Assembly (NCBI GenBank): GCA_018716305.1
Contig: DVKB01000003.1
Coordinates: forward strand, 1 to 64,000
Source: Candidatus Scatomonas merdigallinarum
GTDB lineage: Bacteria; Bacillota; Clostridia; Lachnospirales; Lachnospiraceae
Direction: 5' to 3'
Length of the DNA stretch: 64,000 nucleotides
In this document: one piece after another, positions 52,581 through 62,571 of the stretch
Numbering within the stretch: position 1 is the first letter of the stretch
Layout of the letters: each line of letters opens with the position of its first letter
The notes under the pieces: generated by a model
The model's database searches: none
What the model was told of the DNA's origin: nothing
The model's input: only the letters and a program-made list of their open reading frames with translations
Program-made: the position numbers and the translations under genes

Positions 52581-53830
52581 TGGTCTCCTCCTTCTCGTTT
52601 TGCCATGTCACAGAGCCACTGGAGAGCAAGATTGGCGTAGATAGCAGCGCCTATGGGAAGTACGCTTTCATCCAGCACCATTCGAGGGCTGTGCAGAGGG
52701 GCATTGCCGGGTTTCCCGGCTCCCAGAAACAGGAACATGCCGGGAATCTGTTCCGTGACATAGCCGAAGTCCTCTGTGCCGGTCATGGGCGGAATTTTTT
52801 TTACGCGCTCCGGTCCGGTGATCTCCCGGACATGGGGCAGGAGGCGGCTGCAGAGTTCCGGGTCGCTGCTGGTGCAGGGGGTGTGGAAAGCGGTCAGCTC
52901 ATATTCTCCGCCCCAGGCCTTTACATAATGGTGGATCAGCTCCGGGATCCGACGGGTCAGATGGGCTGCCGCCGCCGGATCCAGGGTCCTCAGACCGATG
53001 TGAAGCTCCGCTTCGTCCGGAATAATGTTGACAGCGGTTCCGCCCTTTGCCACGCCGCAGGTAAGAGTTACCATGGAGGCGGGATCCGCTTCCCGGGCGG
53101 CCAGCAGATTCACTGCCCCATAGACCTGGTTCAGGATCATCAGGGGATCCACGCAGAGCTGGGGCTGGGAGCTGTGGCCGCCTCTTCCGCGGATCTTCAG
53201 AATGAAGGTATCCAGAGAGGCGGAATTGACGCCAAAGGCGCAGCAGGCGGTTCCGGTCTCTTCCACGGACTGAACGTGGAGGGCGAAAGCCGCCTGGGGC
53301 CGGGGATGTTCCAGAACCCCGGCCTCCACCATCAGCCTGGCGCCGGCGCCGGTTTCCTCCCCGGGCTGGAACATAAGCTTTACGGTTCCGGTCAGCTGAT
53401 TTTCGTGGGCTTTCAGGATCCGAGCCGCGCCCAGCAGCATGGCGGCATGGCTGTCGTGGCCGCACATGTGAGAACAGGTTCCGGAGGACCGGAAGGGAAG
53501 GTGGTTTTCTTCCCGGATGGGCAGGGCGTCCATGTCCGCCCGCAGGAGAATACAGGGTTCTCCCCTGCCGATGAGAGCCGTAAGGCCCGTGGCCCGCTCC
53601 ATCCGGGGAAAGCCGGCGGTCAGGTAATCCTCTGTCATTTTTTCCGGCAGTTCTCCCCCGCAGTCCTGCCAGGGAATTCCCATTTCATCCAGCCGCTGCC
53701 GGATGTAGGCGCAGGTGGCGGGCAGCTCCGTCCCTACCTCGGGACACTGGTGCAGCCGCCGCCGGTCTCTCAGAATTTCCGGAGCCAGGGCTTTCGCTTC
53801 TTTTTTTATCTCTTCCGCAGTGACGCGCAT
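52577..53830 (-). CDS. M20D amidohydrolase (N-acyl amino acid hydrolase type)
   Basis: This 417-residue hydrolase shows the M20D order: RRRLHQCPEVG, LLRADMDALPI, CGHDSHAAMLLGAAR with metal-binding Cys and His, FQPGEETGAGA, a dimer domain around GGHSSQPQ, and the final GAGKPGNAPLHSP with a metal ligand. It would split an acyl group from amino acids or open hippurate-like compounds. The gene leads a two-gene operon with the YfcC transporter. A promoter on its strand lies at 53969-53997. Confidence 0.9.
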   Translation of the reverse strand: MRVTAEEIKKEAKALAPEILRDRRRLHQCPEVGTELPATCAYIRQRLDEMGIPWQDCGGELPEKMTEDYLTAGFPRMERATGLTALIGRGEPCILLRADMDALPIREENHLPFRSSGTCSHMCGHDSHAAMLLGAARILKAHENQLTGTVKLMFQPGEETGAGARLMVEAGVLEHPRPQAAFALHVQSVEETGTACCAFGVNSASLDTFILKIRGRGGHSSQPQLCVDPLMILNQVYGAVNLLAAREADPASMVTLTCGVAKGGTAVNIIPDEAELHIGLRTLDPAAAAHLTRRIPELIHHYVKAWGGEYELTAFHTPCTSSDPELCSRLLPHVREITGPERVKKIPPMTGTEDFGYVTEQIPGMFLFLGAGKPGNAPLHSPRMVLDESVLPIGAAIYANLALQWLCDMAKREGGDQ

Positions 53831-53968
53831 CTTTCATTCCTCCTGCATATTTTTTTAAAATCCTGCATAGAAAATTCCGGTAAACTTTCTCTTAAAAAGG
53901 AAAATCTCCGGGTATGGCAGGTTCCATCCTCGGAGTCATGTGAGTATAATGGATGAATAATTATGCCT

Positions 53969-53997
53969 ATCTTACTACTTTTCCGAAAAAGATGCAA
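53969..53997 (-). promoter_or_regulatory. Promoter of the M20D-YfcC operon
   Basis: On the minus strand TTGCAT (53997-53992), a 17-base spacer and TAAGAT (53974-53969). It is back to back with the promoter at 54027-54055. Confidence 0.6.
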
Positions 53998-54026
53998 GGA
54001 ATTGCCGGATTTTTGCGGAAAATTTC

Positions 54027-54055
54027 CTGACAAACCGCGGTGCTTCTGCTATCAT
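54027..54055 (+). promoter_or_regulatory. Promoter of the amidohydrolase operon
   Basis: CTGACA (54027-54032), a 17-base spacer and TATCAT (54050-54055), about 28 bases upstream of the ATG at 54084. Confidence 0.6.
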
Positions 54056-54083
54056 AAAAGATAAAGGAGCGTGATAGAAGAGA

Positions 54084-55697
54084 ATGTCTGATATACAGAT
54101 TTTTATCAACGGCAAAATTTTTACTTCCGACGGCCGCCGTCCCTGGGCGGATGCCATGATTGCGGAGGACGGAAAAATTGTCTGGATAGGATCCGGAAAG
54201 GAGCTTCCGGACCGGAAGGGGCAGGTGACAGATCTGAAAGGCAGGCGCGTGATTCCCGGTTTTGTGGATGCCCATATGCACCCGGTGATGCTGGCGGATT
54301 TCCAGAAAAAGATCGCTGTGATGCCCCCCGGGATACGGTCGCTGAAGGATTTGGAGGAGGCGGTTCGGGACTGCCGCGGAAAGCAGGGCCCGGGACAGTG
54401 GATCCGGGGCTGGGGATATGACGAGCAGGCGCTGGATGAGAAGCGCTCTCCCAACCGCTGGGATCTGGACCGGGGCTGCAGTGACGCGCCGGTTTCCATT
54501 ATGAGAACCTGCGCCCATATCTGCTGTGTCAACAGTATGGCCCTGAAGCTGGCGGGTATTGACCGGAATACCCCGGATCCTCCCGGAGGAAAAATCGAGA
54601 GAGACGCCTTTGGTGAACCCACAGGGGTGCTGAAGGAGAACGCCAGAAATCTGCTGGCTCCCTATCTGCCGGCAGAACCCAGGGAAAAACAGGTGGAAAA
54701 TCTTCTGGAGCTGGGAGAACTTCTCGCCTCCCAGGGGGTTACCGCTGTCTGTGATATGGGGAATCTGGACAGCAGCGACAATTTTCCCATTTACGAGGAG
54801 GCGGCCCGCAGGGGATTCCGCCAGAGAGTGGGAGTATATTATATGTGGGATTTTTTCGGGGATCATCCGGAAGAGTTTCATCTCCTGGAAGGCCGGAGAG
54901 ACCGGAGAAAGCAGATTTTTGCCGCGGGGCTGAAGCTCATCGGGGACGGAAGTGTTTCCGGACGGACGGCCTGGATGGCGGAGCCCTACGAAGGATCCAA
55001 GGATGATTTCGGTCTTCCGGTATGCTCAGAAGAATTGCTGGAATCCGCCATCCGCTTCTGCCGGGAACAGGGCTGCCAGCTTTCCATGCACGCCATGGGT
55101 ACCAGAGCCATTGACCGCATGGTGCGCCGGGCCGCCGGGGAAGCTTCCTGGACGGAAGAGGGGATTCCCTATGTGCGGGTGGAGCATGTGACCCTGCCCT
55201 CGGAAGAGAGCATGCGGCTGGCCGCGGAGCATGGGATCGCCTTTGTCACCCAGCCTATTTTCCCTTACGCGGAAACCGCCAGCTACCTGGCGAATCTGGG
55301 GCCGGAACGGCTGAAACAGTGCTATCCGGTGAAGACGATTCTGGACCGGGGCGTGACTCTGGGATTTTCCACAGACGCCCCGGCGACCTTCTGGGCAGTG
55401 CCCTCGGATCCTTTCCCGGGACTGAAGCTGGCCGTTACCAGGCGGGCGGCGGAGGGGACAGACTGCGGAGCCGCTCAGGCGGTGACGGCGGAGACAGCCA
55501 TACAGCTGTATACCAGAGAGGCGGCCCGGGCTGCCGGGATGAAAGGCTCCGGAATGCTGGCGGCGGGATACCGGGCGGATTTCGCGGTGCTCAGCGAAGA
55601 TATTTTTGAGGCGGATCCGGAGCGGATCGATCAGATCCGGGTCATGGAAACTTACATAGGCGGAGAATGCGTATACCGCGGACAGGAGGATCAATAG
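54084..55697 (+). CDS. YtcJ-like metal-dependent amidohydrolase
   Basis: This 537-residue protein belongs to the amidohydrolase superfamily. The N-terminal beta domain is followed by GFVDAHMHPVML with the metal-binding HxH, later His residues (SMHAMGTRAIDR and VRVEHVTLP) and the metal-binding Asp in GFSTDAPATFWA. It would open an amide or ring bond of a small nitrogen compound. Its stop lies two bases before the next gene start, and the next ribosome site sits within its own last codons. Confidence 0.9.
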   Translation: MSDIQIFINGKIFTSDGRRPWADAMIAEDGKIVWIGSGKELPDRKGQVTDLKGRRVIPGFVDAHMHPVMLADFQKKIAVMPPGIRSLKDLEEAVRDCRGKQGPGQWIRGWGYDEQALDEKRSPNRWDLDRGCSDAPVSIMRTCAHICCVNSMALKLAGIDRNTPDPPGGKIERDAFGEPTGVLKENARNLLAPYLPAEPREKQVENLLELGELLASQGVTAVCDMGNLDSSDNFPIYEEAARRGFRQRVGVYYMWDFFGDHPEEFHLLEGRRDRRKQIFAAGLKLIGDGSVSGRTAWMAEPYEGSKDDFGLPVCSEELLESAIRFCREQGCQLSMHAMGTRAIDRMVRRAAGEASWTEEGIPYVRVEHVTLPSEESMRLAAEHGIAFVTQPIFPYAETASYLANLGPERLKQCYPVKTILDRGVTLGFSTDAPATFWAVPSDPFPGLKLAVTRRAAEGTDCGAAQAVTAETAIQLYTREAARAAGMKGSGMLAAGYRADFAVLSEDIFEADPERIDQIRVMETYIGGECVYRGQEDQ

Positions 55698-55699
55698 AA

Positions 55700-56794
55700 A
55701 TGTTTCAGATGCCGAAATACAGAGAACCTGATTTTACGCAGAAAAAATTTGCGGAGGCCCCGGACGCGGTCTGGGAAACCGTATCCATAAAAGGCGTAGC
55801 CCCGGAACAGTACCACAGCACTTCCATGTACCCGGAATATTTTAAGATCCGGGGAGAATGGAAGCTGGCAAAAGAAAGCCGCATGGATTCCAGCGTAGTC
55901 CTGGGAGAGGATGGAGAACTGCGGGTGGTGGAGAACCGGAATCTGGAGATAGGCGATAAGGTGATTATCGGAAGAACGGAGAACGGGGAGGAGGGCATCT
56001 ACCTTCACAGCACCGGCTTTGAGGATCCGGAGGAAGAAGGAGGGGATCAGTTTGTTTTCCGCCAGGGGCGCAGCCGGGAAACGTCTTTTGCCAGGGATTA
56101 TGACCGGCTTTTTGAACTGCTCCGGTATGAGAAGGAGCACGGAAATATCCTCTGGGTTATGGGGCCGGCCTTTGCCTTTGACGCCGATGCCAGGCGGGCC
56201 ATGCAGGTCATGGTGGAAAACGGCTATGTGGACGGACTGATGGCGGGAAATGCCCTGGCCACCCACGATCTGGAGGGATCTATGTTCCACACGGCTCTGG
56301 GGCAGGATATCTACACCCAGAAATCCCAGCCCAACGGCCATTACAATCACCTGGACGTGATCAACCGGGTGAGGAAAAGCGGATCCATTCCCCGTTTTAT
56401 TGAGGATTACCACATCGACAACGGCATTATGTACAGCTGTGTCAGACAGCAGGTGCCTTTTGTGCTCACCGGCTCCATCCGGGACGACGGCCCTCTGCCG
56501 GAGGTCATCGGCAATGCCTATGAGGGGCAGACTGCCATGCGGAATATGGTGAAAAAAGCCACCACAGTAATCTGTCTGGCCACCATGCTCCACACCATCG
56601 CCGCCGGCAATATGACTCCCTCCTACCGGGTGCTGGAGGACGGAACGGTGCGGCCGGTGTTCCTGTATACCGTGGACGCGGATGAGTTTGTGGTGAACAA
56701 GCTTCTGGACCGGGGCAGCCTGGCTGCCACCACCATCGTCACCAATGTGCAGGATTTTATTATGATTGTCGCGAAAGGCCTGAAGCTGATGTAA
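55700..56794 (+). CDS. Archaeal-type ornithine cyclodeaminase-like (LOR/SDH-domain) protein
   Basis: A 364-residue protein matching the LOR/SDH conserved family that includes archaeal ornithine cyclodeaminase and the C-terminal part of AgrE/ArgZ enzymes. Landmarks: VDGLMAGNALATHDLEG, GSIPRFIEDYHIDNGIMY, LTGSIRDDGPLPEVIGN and ATMLHTIAAGNMTPS. The NAD-dependent reaction would turn ornithine into proline. Start ATG 55700 has AGGAGGA nine bases upstream. Coupling to an amidohydrolase suggests that the pair degrades a substrate that releases ornithine or a similar amino acid. Confidence 0.78.
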   Translation: MFQMPKYREPDFTQKKFAEAPDAVWETVSIKGVAPEQYHSTSMYPEYFKIRGEWKLAKESRMDSSVVLGEDGELRVVENRNLEIGDKVIIGRTENGEEGIYLHSTGFEDPEEEGGDQFVFRQGRSRETSFARDYDRLFELLRYEKEHGNILWVMGPAFAFDADARRAMQVMVENGYVDGLMAGNALATHDLEGSMFHTALGQDIYTQKSQPNGHYNHLDVINRVRKSGSIPRFIEDYHIDNGIMYSCVRQQVPFVLTGSIRDDGPLPEVIGNAYEGQTAMRNMVKKATTVICLATMLHTIAAGNMTPSYRVLEDGTVRPVFLYTVDADEFVVNKLLDRGSLAATTIVTNVQDFIMIVAKGLKLM

Positions 56795-56822
56795 GGACCG
56801 GCGGGGAATCGCGGCCTTTTGC
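56793..56822 (+). terminator. Weak terminator after the cyclodeaminase-like gene
   Basis: AAGG-A-CCG pairs with CGG-CCTT across an 11-base loop, starting inside the stop codon and followed by TT. It is only a weak candidate. Confidence 0.3.
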
Positions 56823-56855
56823 CGTTTATCTCATGAATTGTTAACGAAAAATTCA

Positions 56856-56884
56856 TTGTTAAATAGGAAAGAAAGTGCTAGAAT
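56856..56884 (+). promoter_or_regulatory. Promoter of secA
   Basis: TTGTTA (56856-56861), a 17-base spacer and TAGAAT (56879-56884), about 70 bases upstream of the secA start. Confidence 0.6.
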
Positions 56885-56957
56885 AGGTGCTGTATGCCGG
56901 CGGAGGGTCTTTTGAGGGCGCTGCCGGAGAATGAAAAGCAATAGGAGCGATTTAGGA

Positions 56958-59531
56958 ATGAAATTATCCGAGCGAATTTTCGGCACCCACAGTGCCCGGG
57001 AATTGAAGAGAATTATGCCCATCGTGGATAAAATCGAGTCTCTGCGGCCGGACATGCAGAAGCTGACGGACGAGGAGCTTAAGGGTAAGACCAGAGAGTT
57101 TAAAGAGCGTCTGGGAAAAGGCGAGACTCTGGACGACCTGCTGCCGGAAGCCTTTGCCGCTGTCCGGGAGGCTGCCAAACGAGTGCTGAACATGGAGCAC
57201 TACCGGGTGCAGCTCATCGGAGGCATTATCCTGCATCAGGGACGGATCGCCGAGATGAAGACCGGTGAAGGAAAAACCCTGGTTTCCACGCTGCCGGCGT
57301 ATCTGAACGCCCTGACGGGAAGAGGCGTTCACATTGTCACTGTCAACGACTATCTGGCCAAGCGTGACGCAGAGTGGATGGGACAGGTACACGAGTTCCT
57401 GGGCCTGACGGTGGGCGTGGTGCTGAATTCCATGAAGAACGACGAGCGCCGGGCGGCCTATGCCTGCGATATTACCTATGTGACCAACAACGAGGACGGA
57501 TTCGACTACCTGCGTGACAACATGGTCATCTACAAGGAGCAGCTGGTGCAGAGGGAACTGGCCTACGCCATCATCGACGAGGTGGACTCTGTGCTCATCG
57601 ACGAGGCCCGTACCCCTCTGATTATTTCCGGACAGAGCGGAAAATCCACCAAACTGTACGAGACCTGCGATATCCTGGCCCAGCAGCTGAAGCGGGGGGA
57701 GGCTTCCGGAGAAGTTACCAAGATGACTGCTATTCTGGGAGAAGAGATCACAGAGACCGGGGATTTCATTGTCAATGAGAAGGATAAAGTGGTGACCCTG
57801 ACCGAAGAGGGCGTCAAGAAGGTGGAGAAATTTTTCCATATTGAGAACCTGTCCGACCCGGAAAATCTGGAAATCCAGCACAACATTATCCTGGCCCTGC
57901 GGGCCCACAATCTCATGTTCCGGGATCAGGACTACGTGGTAAAGGATGACGAGGTTCTGATCGTGGATGAGTTTACGGGACGTATCATGCCGGGGCGCCG
58001 TTACTCGGACGGACTTCATCAGGCCATTGAGGCCAAGGAGCATGTGAAGGTCCGCCGGGAGAGCAAGACTCTGGCTACCATTACCTTCCAGAACTTCTTC
58101 AATAAATATGAGAAGAAAGCCGGTATGACCGGTACCGCCCTGACTGAGGAGCAGGAATTCCGGGATATTTACGGCATGGATGTCATCGAGATCCCCACCA
58201 ACAAACCCGTGATCCGCGTAGACTATGAGGACGCGGTCTACATGACCAAGAAGGAAAAATTCCGGGCTGTGGTAGAGGAGATCAAGGAAGCCCACGACAG
58301 AAGGCAGCCGGTGCTGGTGGGTACCATTACCATTGAAACTTCCGAACTTCTGAGCAAGATGCTGAAGAGAGAGGGCATCCCTCATCAGGTGCTGAACGCC
58401 AAGTTCCATGAGCTGGAGGCGGAGATCGTGTCCCATGCCGGCGAGGCGGGAACGGTGACCATCGCCACCAATATGGCAGGACGTGGTACAGATATCAAGC
58501 TGGACGATGAGGCCAGGGCTGCCGGAGGCCTGCGGATCATCGGCACGGAGCGCCATGAGTCCAGGCGTATTGACAATCAGCTCCGGGGACGTTCCGGCCG
58601 TCAGGGAGATCCCGGAGAGTCCAGATTTTATATCTCCCTGGAAGACGACCTTATGCGCCTGTTCGGCTCCGAGAAGCTTATGAGTATGTTCCGTGCCCTG
58701 GGGGTAGCGGAAAATGAGCAGATCGAGCACCGGATGCTGACCTCCGCCATTGAGAAGGCACAGCAGAAGATCGAGGGCAATAACTACGGAATCCGTAAGA
58801 ATCTGCTGGACTACGACCAGGTCAACAACGAGCAGAGAGAGATTATTTACAAAGAGAGACGCCGGGTGCTGGACGGCGAGAACATGAGGGATTCCATTTT
58901 CAAGATGATTTACGATACGGTGGACGGCACGGTGGATATGTGCATTTCCGACGACGCGGATTCCGCGGAGTGGGATCTGGAGGAACTGAACCGTCTGCTG
59001 ATTCCGGTGGTTCCTCTGCGGCCGGTGACGGCGGAAGAAGTAAAGAACCTGAAGAAGAGCGATCTGAAGCAGAAGCTGAAAGAGAGCGCTGTGAAGCTCT
59101 ACGAGGAGAAGGAGACGGAGTTTCCCCAGGAGGAGCAGATCCGTGAACTGGAGCGGGTGATTCTTCTGAAGGTCATCGACCAGAAATGGATGGATCATAT
59201 CGACGATATGGATCAGCTCCGCCAGGGCATCGGCCTGCAGGCCTACGGCCAGCGGGATCCCAAGGTAGAGTACAAGATGGCTGCCTACGATATGTTTAAT
59301 GAGATGATCGCTTCTATCCAGCAGGATACGGTGCGCCTCCTGTACCATGTGCGGATCGAGCAGAAGGTGGAGAGAGAGCAGGTTGCCAAGGTAACGGGCA
59401 CCAACAAGGATGACAGCGTGATGAAAAAGCCCGCCCAGAGAGCAGAGAAGAAGATTTATCCCAACGATCCCTGCCCCTGCGGAAGCGGCAAGAAATATAA
59501 ACAGTGCTGCGGGCGTAAGAAAGTCGGCTGA
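56958..59531 (+). CDS. secA: SecA preprotein translocase ATPase
   Basis: The motor that pushes preproteins through SecYEG. This 857-residue protein has Walker A in MKTGEGKT, the [19 protein letters not shown] motif, the helicase end [28 protein letters not shown], and a C-terminal zinc motif ([13 protein letters not shown]) that binds SecB-like partners or ribosomes. I chose ATG 56958 ([12 protein letters not shown]) because SecA proteins start there and AGGAG precedes it. The release factor 2 gene follows. Confidence 0.97.
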   Translation: MKLSERIFGTHSARELKRIMPIVDKIESLRPDMQKLTDEELKGKTREFKERLGKGETLDDLLPEAFAAVREAAKRVLNMEHYRVQLIGGIILHQGRIAEMKTGEGKTLVSTLPAYLNALTGRGVHIVTVNDYLAKRDAEWMGQVHEFLGLTVGVVLNSMKNDERRAAYACDITYVTNNEDGFDYLRDNMVIYKEQLVQRELAYAIIDEVDSVLIDEARTPLIISGQSGKSTKLYETCDILAQQLKRGEASGEVTKMTAILGEEITETGDFIVNEKDKVVTLTEEGVKKVEKFFHIENLSDPENLEIQHNIILALRAHNLMFRDQDYVVKDDEVLIVDEFTGRIMPGRRYSDGLHQAIEAKEHVKVRRESKTLATITFQNFFNKYEKKAGMTGTALTEEQEFRDIYGMDVIEIPTNKPVIRVDYEDAVYMTKKEKFRAVVEEIKEAHDRRQPVLVGTITIETSELLSKMLKREGIPHQVLNAKFHELEAEIVSHAGEAGTVTIATNMAGRGTDIKLDDEARAAGGLRIIGTERHESRRIDNQLRGRSGRQGDPGESRFYISLEDDLMRLFGSEKLMSMFRALGVAENEQIEHRMLTSAIEKAQQKIEGNNYGIRKNLLDYDQVNNEQREIIYKERRRVLDGENMRDSIFKMIYDTVDGTVDMCISDDADSAEWDLEELNRLLIPVVPLRPVTAEEVKNLKKSDLKQKLKESAVKLYEEKETEFPQEEQIRELERVILLKVIDQKWMDHIDDMDQLRQGIGLQAYGQRDPKVEYKMAAYDMFNEMIASIQQDTVRLLYHVRIEQKVEREQVAKVTGTNKDDSVMKKPAQRAEKKIYPNDPCPCGSGKKYKQCCGRKKVG

Positions 59532-59612
59532 CCCTTTTAAATGCAATGCGGGAAGCCGCCTATGAGCCGGCTTCAGCAGATAAAATCAAAAATAAGAAAG
59601 TGGGTGAAACTT

Positions 59613-60723
59613 GTGGTAGAACTTGATCAGTTTAAGGCTGAGCTCAATGCTTACGAGGGACCATTAGTGGAAGTGAGGGATTCACTTTGACCTCGCTAAT
59701 AAGGAGCAGAGGATCGAAGAATTAGAGAGAAAGATGGAGGAACCGGATTTCTGGGATGTGCCCGAGAAGGCTCAGGAGCAGATGAAAGAGCTGGGAGATC
59801 TGAAGGAGGATCGGGATACCTTCAAGAAACTGGAGACAGCAAAAGAGGATATGGAAACCCTCATTGAAATGGGATATGAGGAGAACGATCCTTCCGTCAT
59901 CCCGGAGATTCAAGAGATGCTGGAGGAGTTCAAACAGAATTTCGACGCCATCCGGGTGAAAACCCTTCTGTCCGGGGAGTACGACAAATGCAACGCCATC
60001 CTGAAGCTTAACGCGGGAGCCGGCGGCACCGAGGCCATGGACTGGTGCGGCATGCTGTACCGGATGTACCGCAGATGGGCGGAGCGCAAGGGCTTTGCCG
60101 TGGAAGAGCTGGATTTTCTGGAAGGAGAGGAGGCAGGAGTCAAATCTGTCACCTTCCAGGTCAACGGGGAAAACGCCTACGGCTATCTGAAATCGGAGAA
60201 GGGCGTACACCGTCTGGTGCGGATCTCTCCTTTCAACGCCAACGGAAAACGGCAGACCTCCTTTGTGTCCTGCGACGTGATGCCGGATATTGAGGACGAC
60301 ATTGACATCGAGGTAAAGGACGAGGATATCCGTATCGATACCTACCGTTCCAGCGGCGCCGGCGGACAGCATATCAACAAGACTTCATCGGCCATCCGTA
60401 TTACCCATTTCCCCACGGGAATTGTGGTAACCTGCCAGAATGAGCGCTCTCAGCATATGAACAAAGAGAAGGCCATGCAGATGCTGAAGGCCAAGCTGTA
60501 CATGCTGGCCCAGGAGGAACAGGCCGCCAAGCTGTCGGGAATCCGGGGAGAGGTGACGGATATTGCCTGGGGCAACCAGATCCGTTCCTATGTAATGCAG
60601 CCGTACACCATGGTGAAGGATCACAGAACCAATGAGGAGACCGGACAGGTGGACAATGTGCTGGACGGGGATATCGACCGTTTTATCAACGCCTATCTGA
60701 AGTGGACCGCGCTGAAAAAATAG
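59613..60723 (+). CDS. prfB: Peptide chain release factor 2, made by programmed +1 frameshift
   Basis: Release factor 2 ends translation at UGA and UAA. The first 25 codons (GTG 59613 to CTT 59687) are followed by an in-frame TGA at 59688. Skipping one base (the T at 59688) gives GAC and an open frame to 60723, so the protein is joined from 59613-59687 and 59689-60723. The rest shows the stop-recognition motif SPF (ISPFNANGKRQ) and the catalytic GGQ (GAGGQHINKTSS). This lets the cell sense RF2 levels. The gene follows secA by about 80 bases. Confidence 0.95.
59676..59691 (+). promoter_or_regulatory. prfB +1 frameshift site
   Basis: CTTTGAC at 59685-59691, with AGGG at 59676-59679 acting as the internal Shine-Dalgarno-like element at the usual distance. 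The slippery CTT lets the tRNA shift to TTT, and the in-frame TGA gives feedback by RF2. Confidence 0.92.
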
Positions 60724-60740
60724 CGGATAAGAACAGAAAC

Positions 60741-60770
60741 GCAGCAGGGAAATCTCTCCCTGCTGCATTT
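60741..60770 (+). terminator. Terminator of prfB
   Basis: GCAGCAGGGA (60741-60750), a 6-base loop and TCCCTGCTGC (60757-60766), followed by ATTTTA. Confidence 0.8.
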
Positions 60771-60775
60771 TAGTC

Positions 60776-60804
60776 TTGCGGAAAGAAGCGGAGTATGGTA
60801 CTAT
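60776..60804 (+). promoter_or_regulatory. Promoter of the ACT-hom-apgM operon
   Basis: TTGCGG (60776-60781), a 17-base spacer and TACTAT (60799-60804), with TG at 60796-60797 giving an extended -10. A second, nearer candidate (TTGACG at 60832, TAAATC at 60855) would leave almost no leader. Confidence 0.5.
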
Positions 60805-60878
60805 CTTTTCTGTGAGTACAAATGTTTTTCGTTGACGTACATTCAAGGGAATTTTAAATCGGGAGTAATGACAAAGCC

Positions 60879-61316
60879 ATGGGTGAACGATATTATGTAG
60901 TGAAAGAAAAGGCGGTCCCGGAGGTTCTGCTGAAGGTGCTGGAAGCCAAACGGCTGATGGAGGCCAATAAGCGCCTGACGGTTCAGCAGGCCGCGGAGCA
61001 GGTGGGAATCAGCCGCAGTTCTTTCTATAAGTATCAGGATGATATTTTTCCCTTTCACGACAATGCTAAGGGAAAGACCATCACGTTTATTCTCCAGATG
61101 GATGATGAGCCGGGGATTCTGTCGGATGTTCTCAAAATTATCGCGGAATATCACGGAAACATCCTGACGATTCATCAGTCGATTCCAATCAACGGAGTAG
61201 CCACGCTGACCATCAGCGTGGACATTGCGCCGAAGCTGGGGGACGCTGCCTCCATGGTAGACCACATTGAGGCCAGAACCGGCGTACATGATTTGAAAAT
61301 ACTAGGCAGGGAGTGA
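60879..61316 (+). CDS. ACT-domain regulatory protein (PheB/UPF0735 type)
   Basis: A 145-residue protein with a small helix-turn-helix-like N-terminal part (LTVQQAAEQVGISRSSFYKYQDDIF) and a C-terminal ACT domain (about 68-143; FILQMDDEPGILSDVLKIIAEYHGNI). ACT domains bind amino acids, here perhaps threonine or a related product of the adjacent homoserine dehydrogenase. The gene ends seven bases before hom, in the order common in Clostridia. Confidence 0.92.
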   Translation: MGERYYVVKEKAVPEVLLKVLEAKRLMEANKRLTVQQAAEQVGISRSSFYKYQDDIFPFHDNAKGKTITFILQMDDEPGILSDVLKIIAEYHGNILTIHQSIPINGVATLTISVDIAPKLGDAASMVDHIEARTGVHDLKILGRE

Positions 61317-61323
61317 AGAAAAA

Positions 61324-62541
61324 ATGGTTAAGATTGCAGTGTTAGGATACGGAACCGTAGGATCCGGCGTGGTGGAGGTTTTTGAGAAAAACCGGGAAAG
61401 CATCTGCCGGAAATCGGGAGAAGAGATAGAGGTGAAATATGTTCTGGATCTGAGGGATTTTCCGGGAGACCCGGTGGAAAAGATTCTGGTCCATGATTAC
61501 CAGGTGATCCTGGAGGATCCGGAAGTACAGGTGGTGGTGGAAACCATGGGCGGACTGAAACCGGCCTATGAGTTTACCAGACAGGCTCTGCTGGCGGGTA
61601 AAAGCGTATGTACCTCTAACAAGGCCCTGGTGGCGGAACACGGAGCGGAGCTGATGCAGATTGCCAGAGAACACAGGGTCAATTATCTGTATGAGGCCAG
61701 CTGCGGCGGCGGCATTCCCATTATCCGGCCTTTGTGCACCAGCCTTACTGCCGATGAAATCGATGAGATCAGCGGGATCCTCAACGGCACCACCAATTAT
61801 ATCCTGACCAAGATGGCTGCCGACGGGACAGATTTTGCCTCCGCTCTGAAAGAAGCCCAGGACAGAGGCTATGCCGAGAGAAACCCGGAGGCGGACGTGG
61901 AAGGCTATGATGCCTGCAGAAAGATCGCCATTCTGTCTTCTTTGGCTTTTGGAAGCCAGGTAAACTATCAGGACATCTATACGGAGGGAATTACCAAAAT
62001 CACAGCGGAGGATATTAAGTACGCTCAGGCCATCGGAGTCAGCATTAAGCTGCTGGCAACCAGCCGCAAGGTAGAGGGCGGCGTGTACGCCATGGTGAGC
62101 CCGGTGATGATCGGCACAGATAATCCCCTGTACAGCGTCTGCGGCGTGTTCAACGCCATTCTGGTTCACGGAAATATGCTGGGGGACGCCATGTTCTACG
62201 GACAGGGAGCAGGCAAGCTTCCCACCGCCAGCGCGGTGGCTGCCGATGTGGTGGACTGCGCGACACATCAGGGTGAAAATATCCGTATCAGCTGGGGAGA
62301 CAGCAGGATGGCTCTGATGGATCTGGGCCAGGTGAAACACCGGTTCTTCGTCCGGGTGCAGGGCAGCCTGGCGGAGCGTCTGCCGGAGCTGGAGAAGCAG
62401 TTCGGCCAGGTAGAGACCATTACCGTTCCCGGCGTGGACGGGGAGTTTGCCTTTATTACCGGGGAAATGCCTGAGGCGGAATATAAGGCGAGGGCGGAAG
62501 AGACCAAGGGAATCATCAGCATGATCCGCGCCAGATTTTAA
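61324..62541 (+). CDS. hom: Homoserine dehydrogenase
   Basis: Reduces aspartate semialdehyde to homoserine for threonine and methionine synthesis. This 405-residue enzyme has the NAD(P) loop GYGTVGSGVVEV at the N-terminus, the signature GILNGTTNYILTKM and AERNPEADVEGYDACRK in the catalytic domain, and a C-terminal ACT domain (from about 338, HRFFVRVQGSLAERLPEL) for feedback control. Confidence 0.96.
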   Translation: MVKIAVLGYGTVGSGVVEVFEKNRESICRKSGEEIEVKYVLDLRDFPGDPVEKILVHDYQVILEDPEVQVVVETMGGLKPAYEFTRQALLAGKSVCTSNKALVAEHGAELMQIAREHRVNYLYEASCGGGIPIIRPLCTSLTADEIDEISGILNGTTNYILTKMAADGTDFASALKEAQDRGYAERNPEADVEGYDACRKIAILSSLAFGSQVNYQDIYTEGITKITAEDIKYAQAIGVSIKLLATSRKVEGGVYAMVSPVMIGTDNPLYSVCGVFNAILVHGNMLGDAMFYGQGAGKLPTASAVAADVVDCATHQGENIRISWGDSRMALMDLGQVKHRFFVRVQGSLAERLPELEKQFGQVETITVPGVDGEFAFITGEMPEAEYKARAEETKGIISMIRARF

Positions 62542-62571
62542 GAGGCGGATCTGCAGGAGGAGAAAATTATT

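Noticed and set aside
56964-59546. Minus-strand open frame (860 codons) opposite secA
   Set aside because: SecA is certain on the plus strand. The antisense frame is open only because of codon bias.
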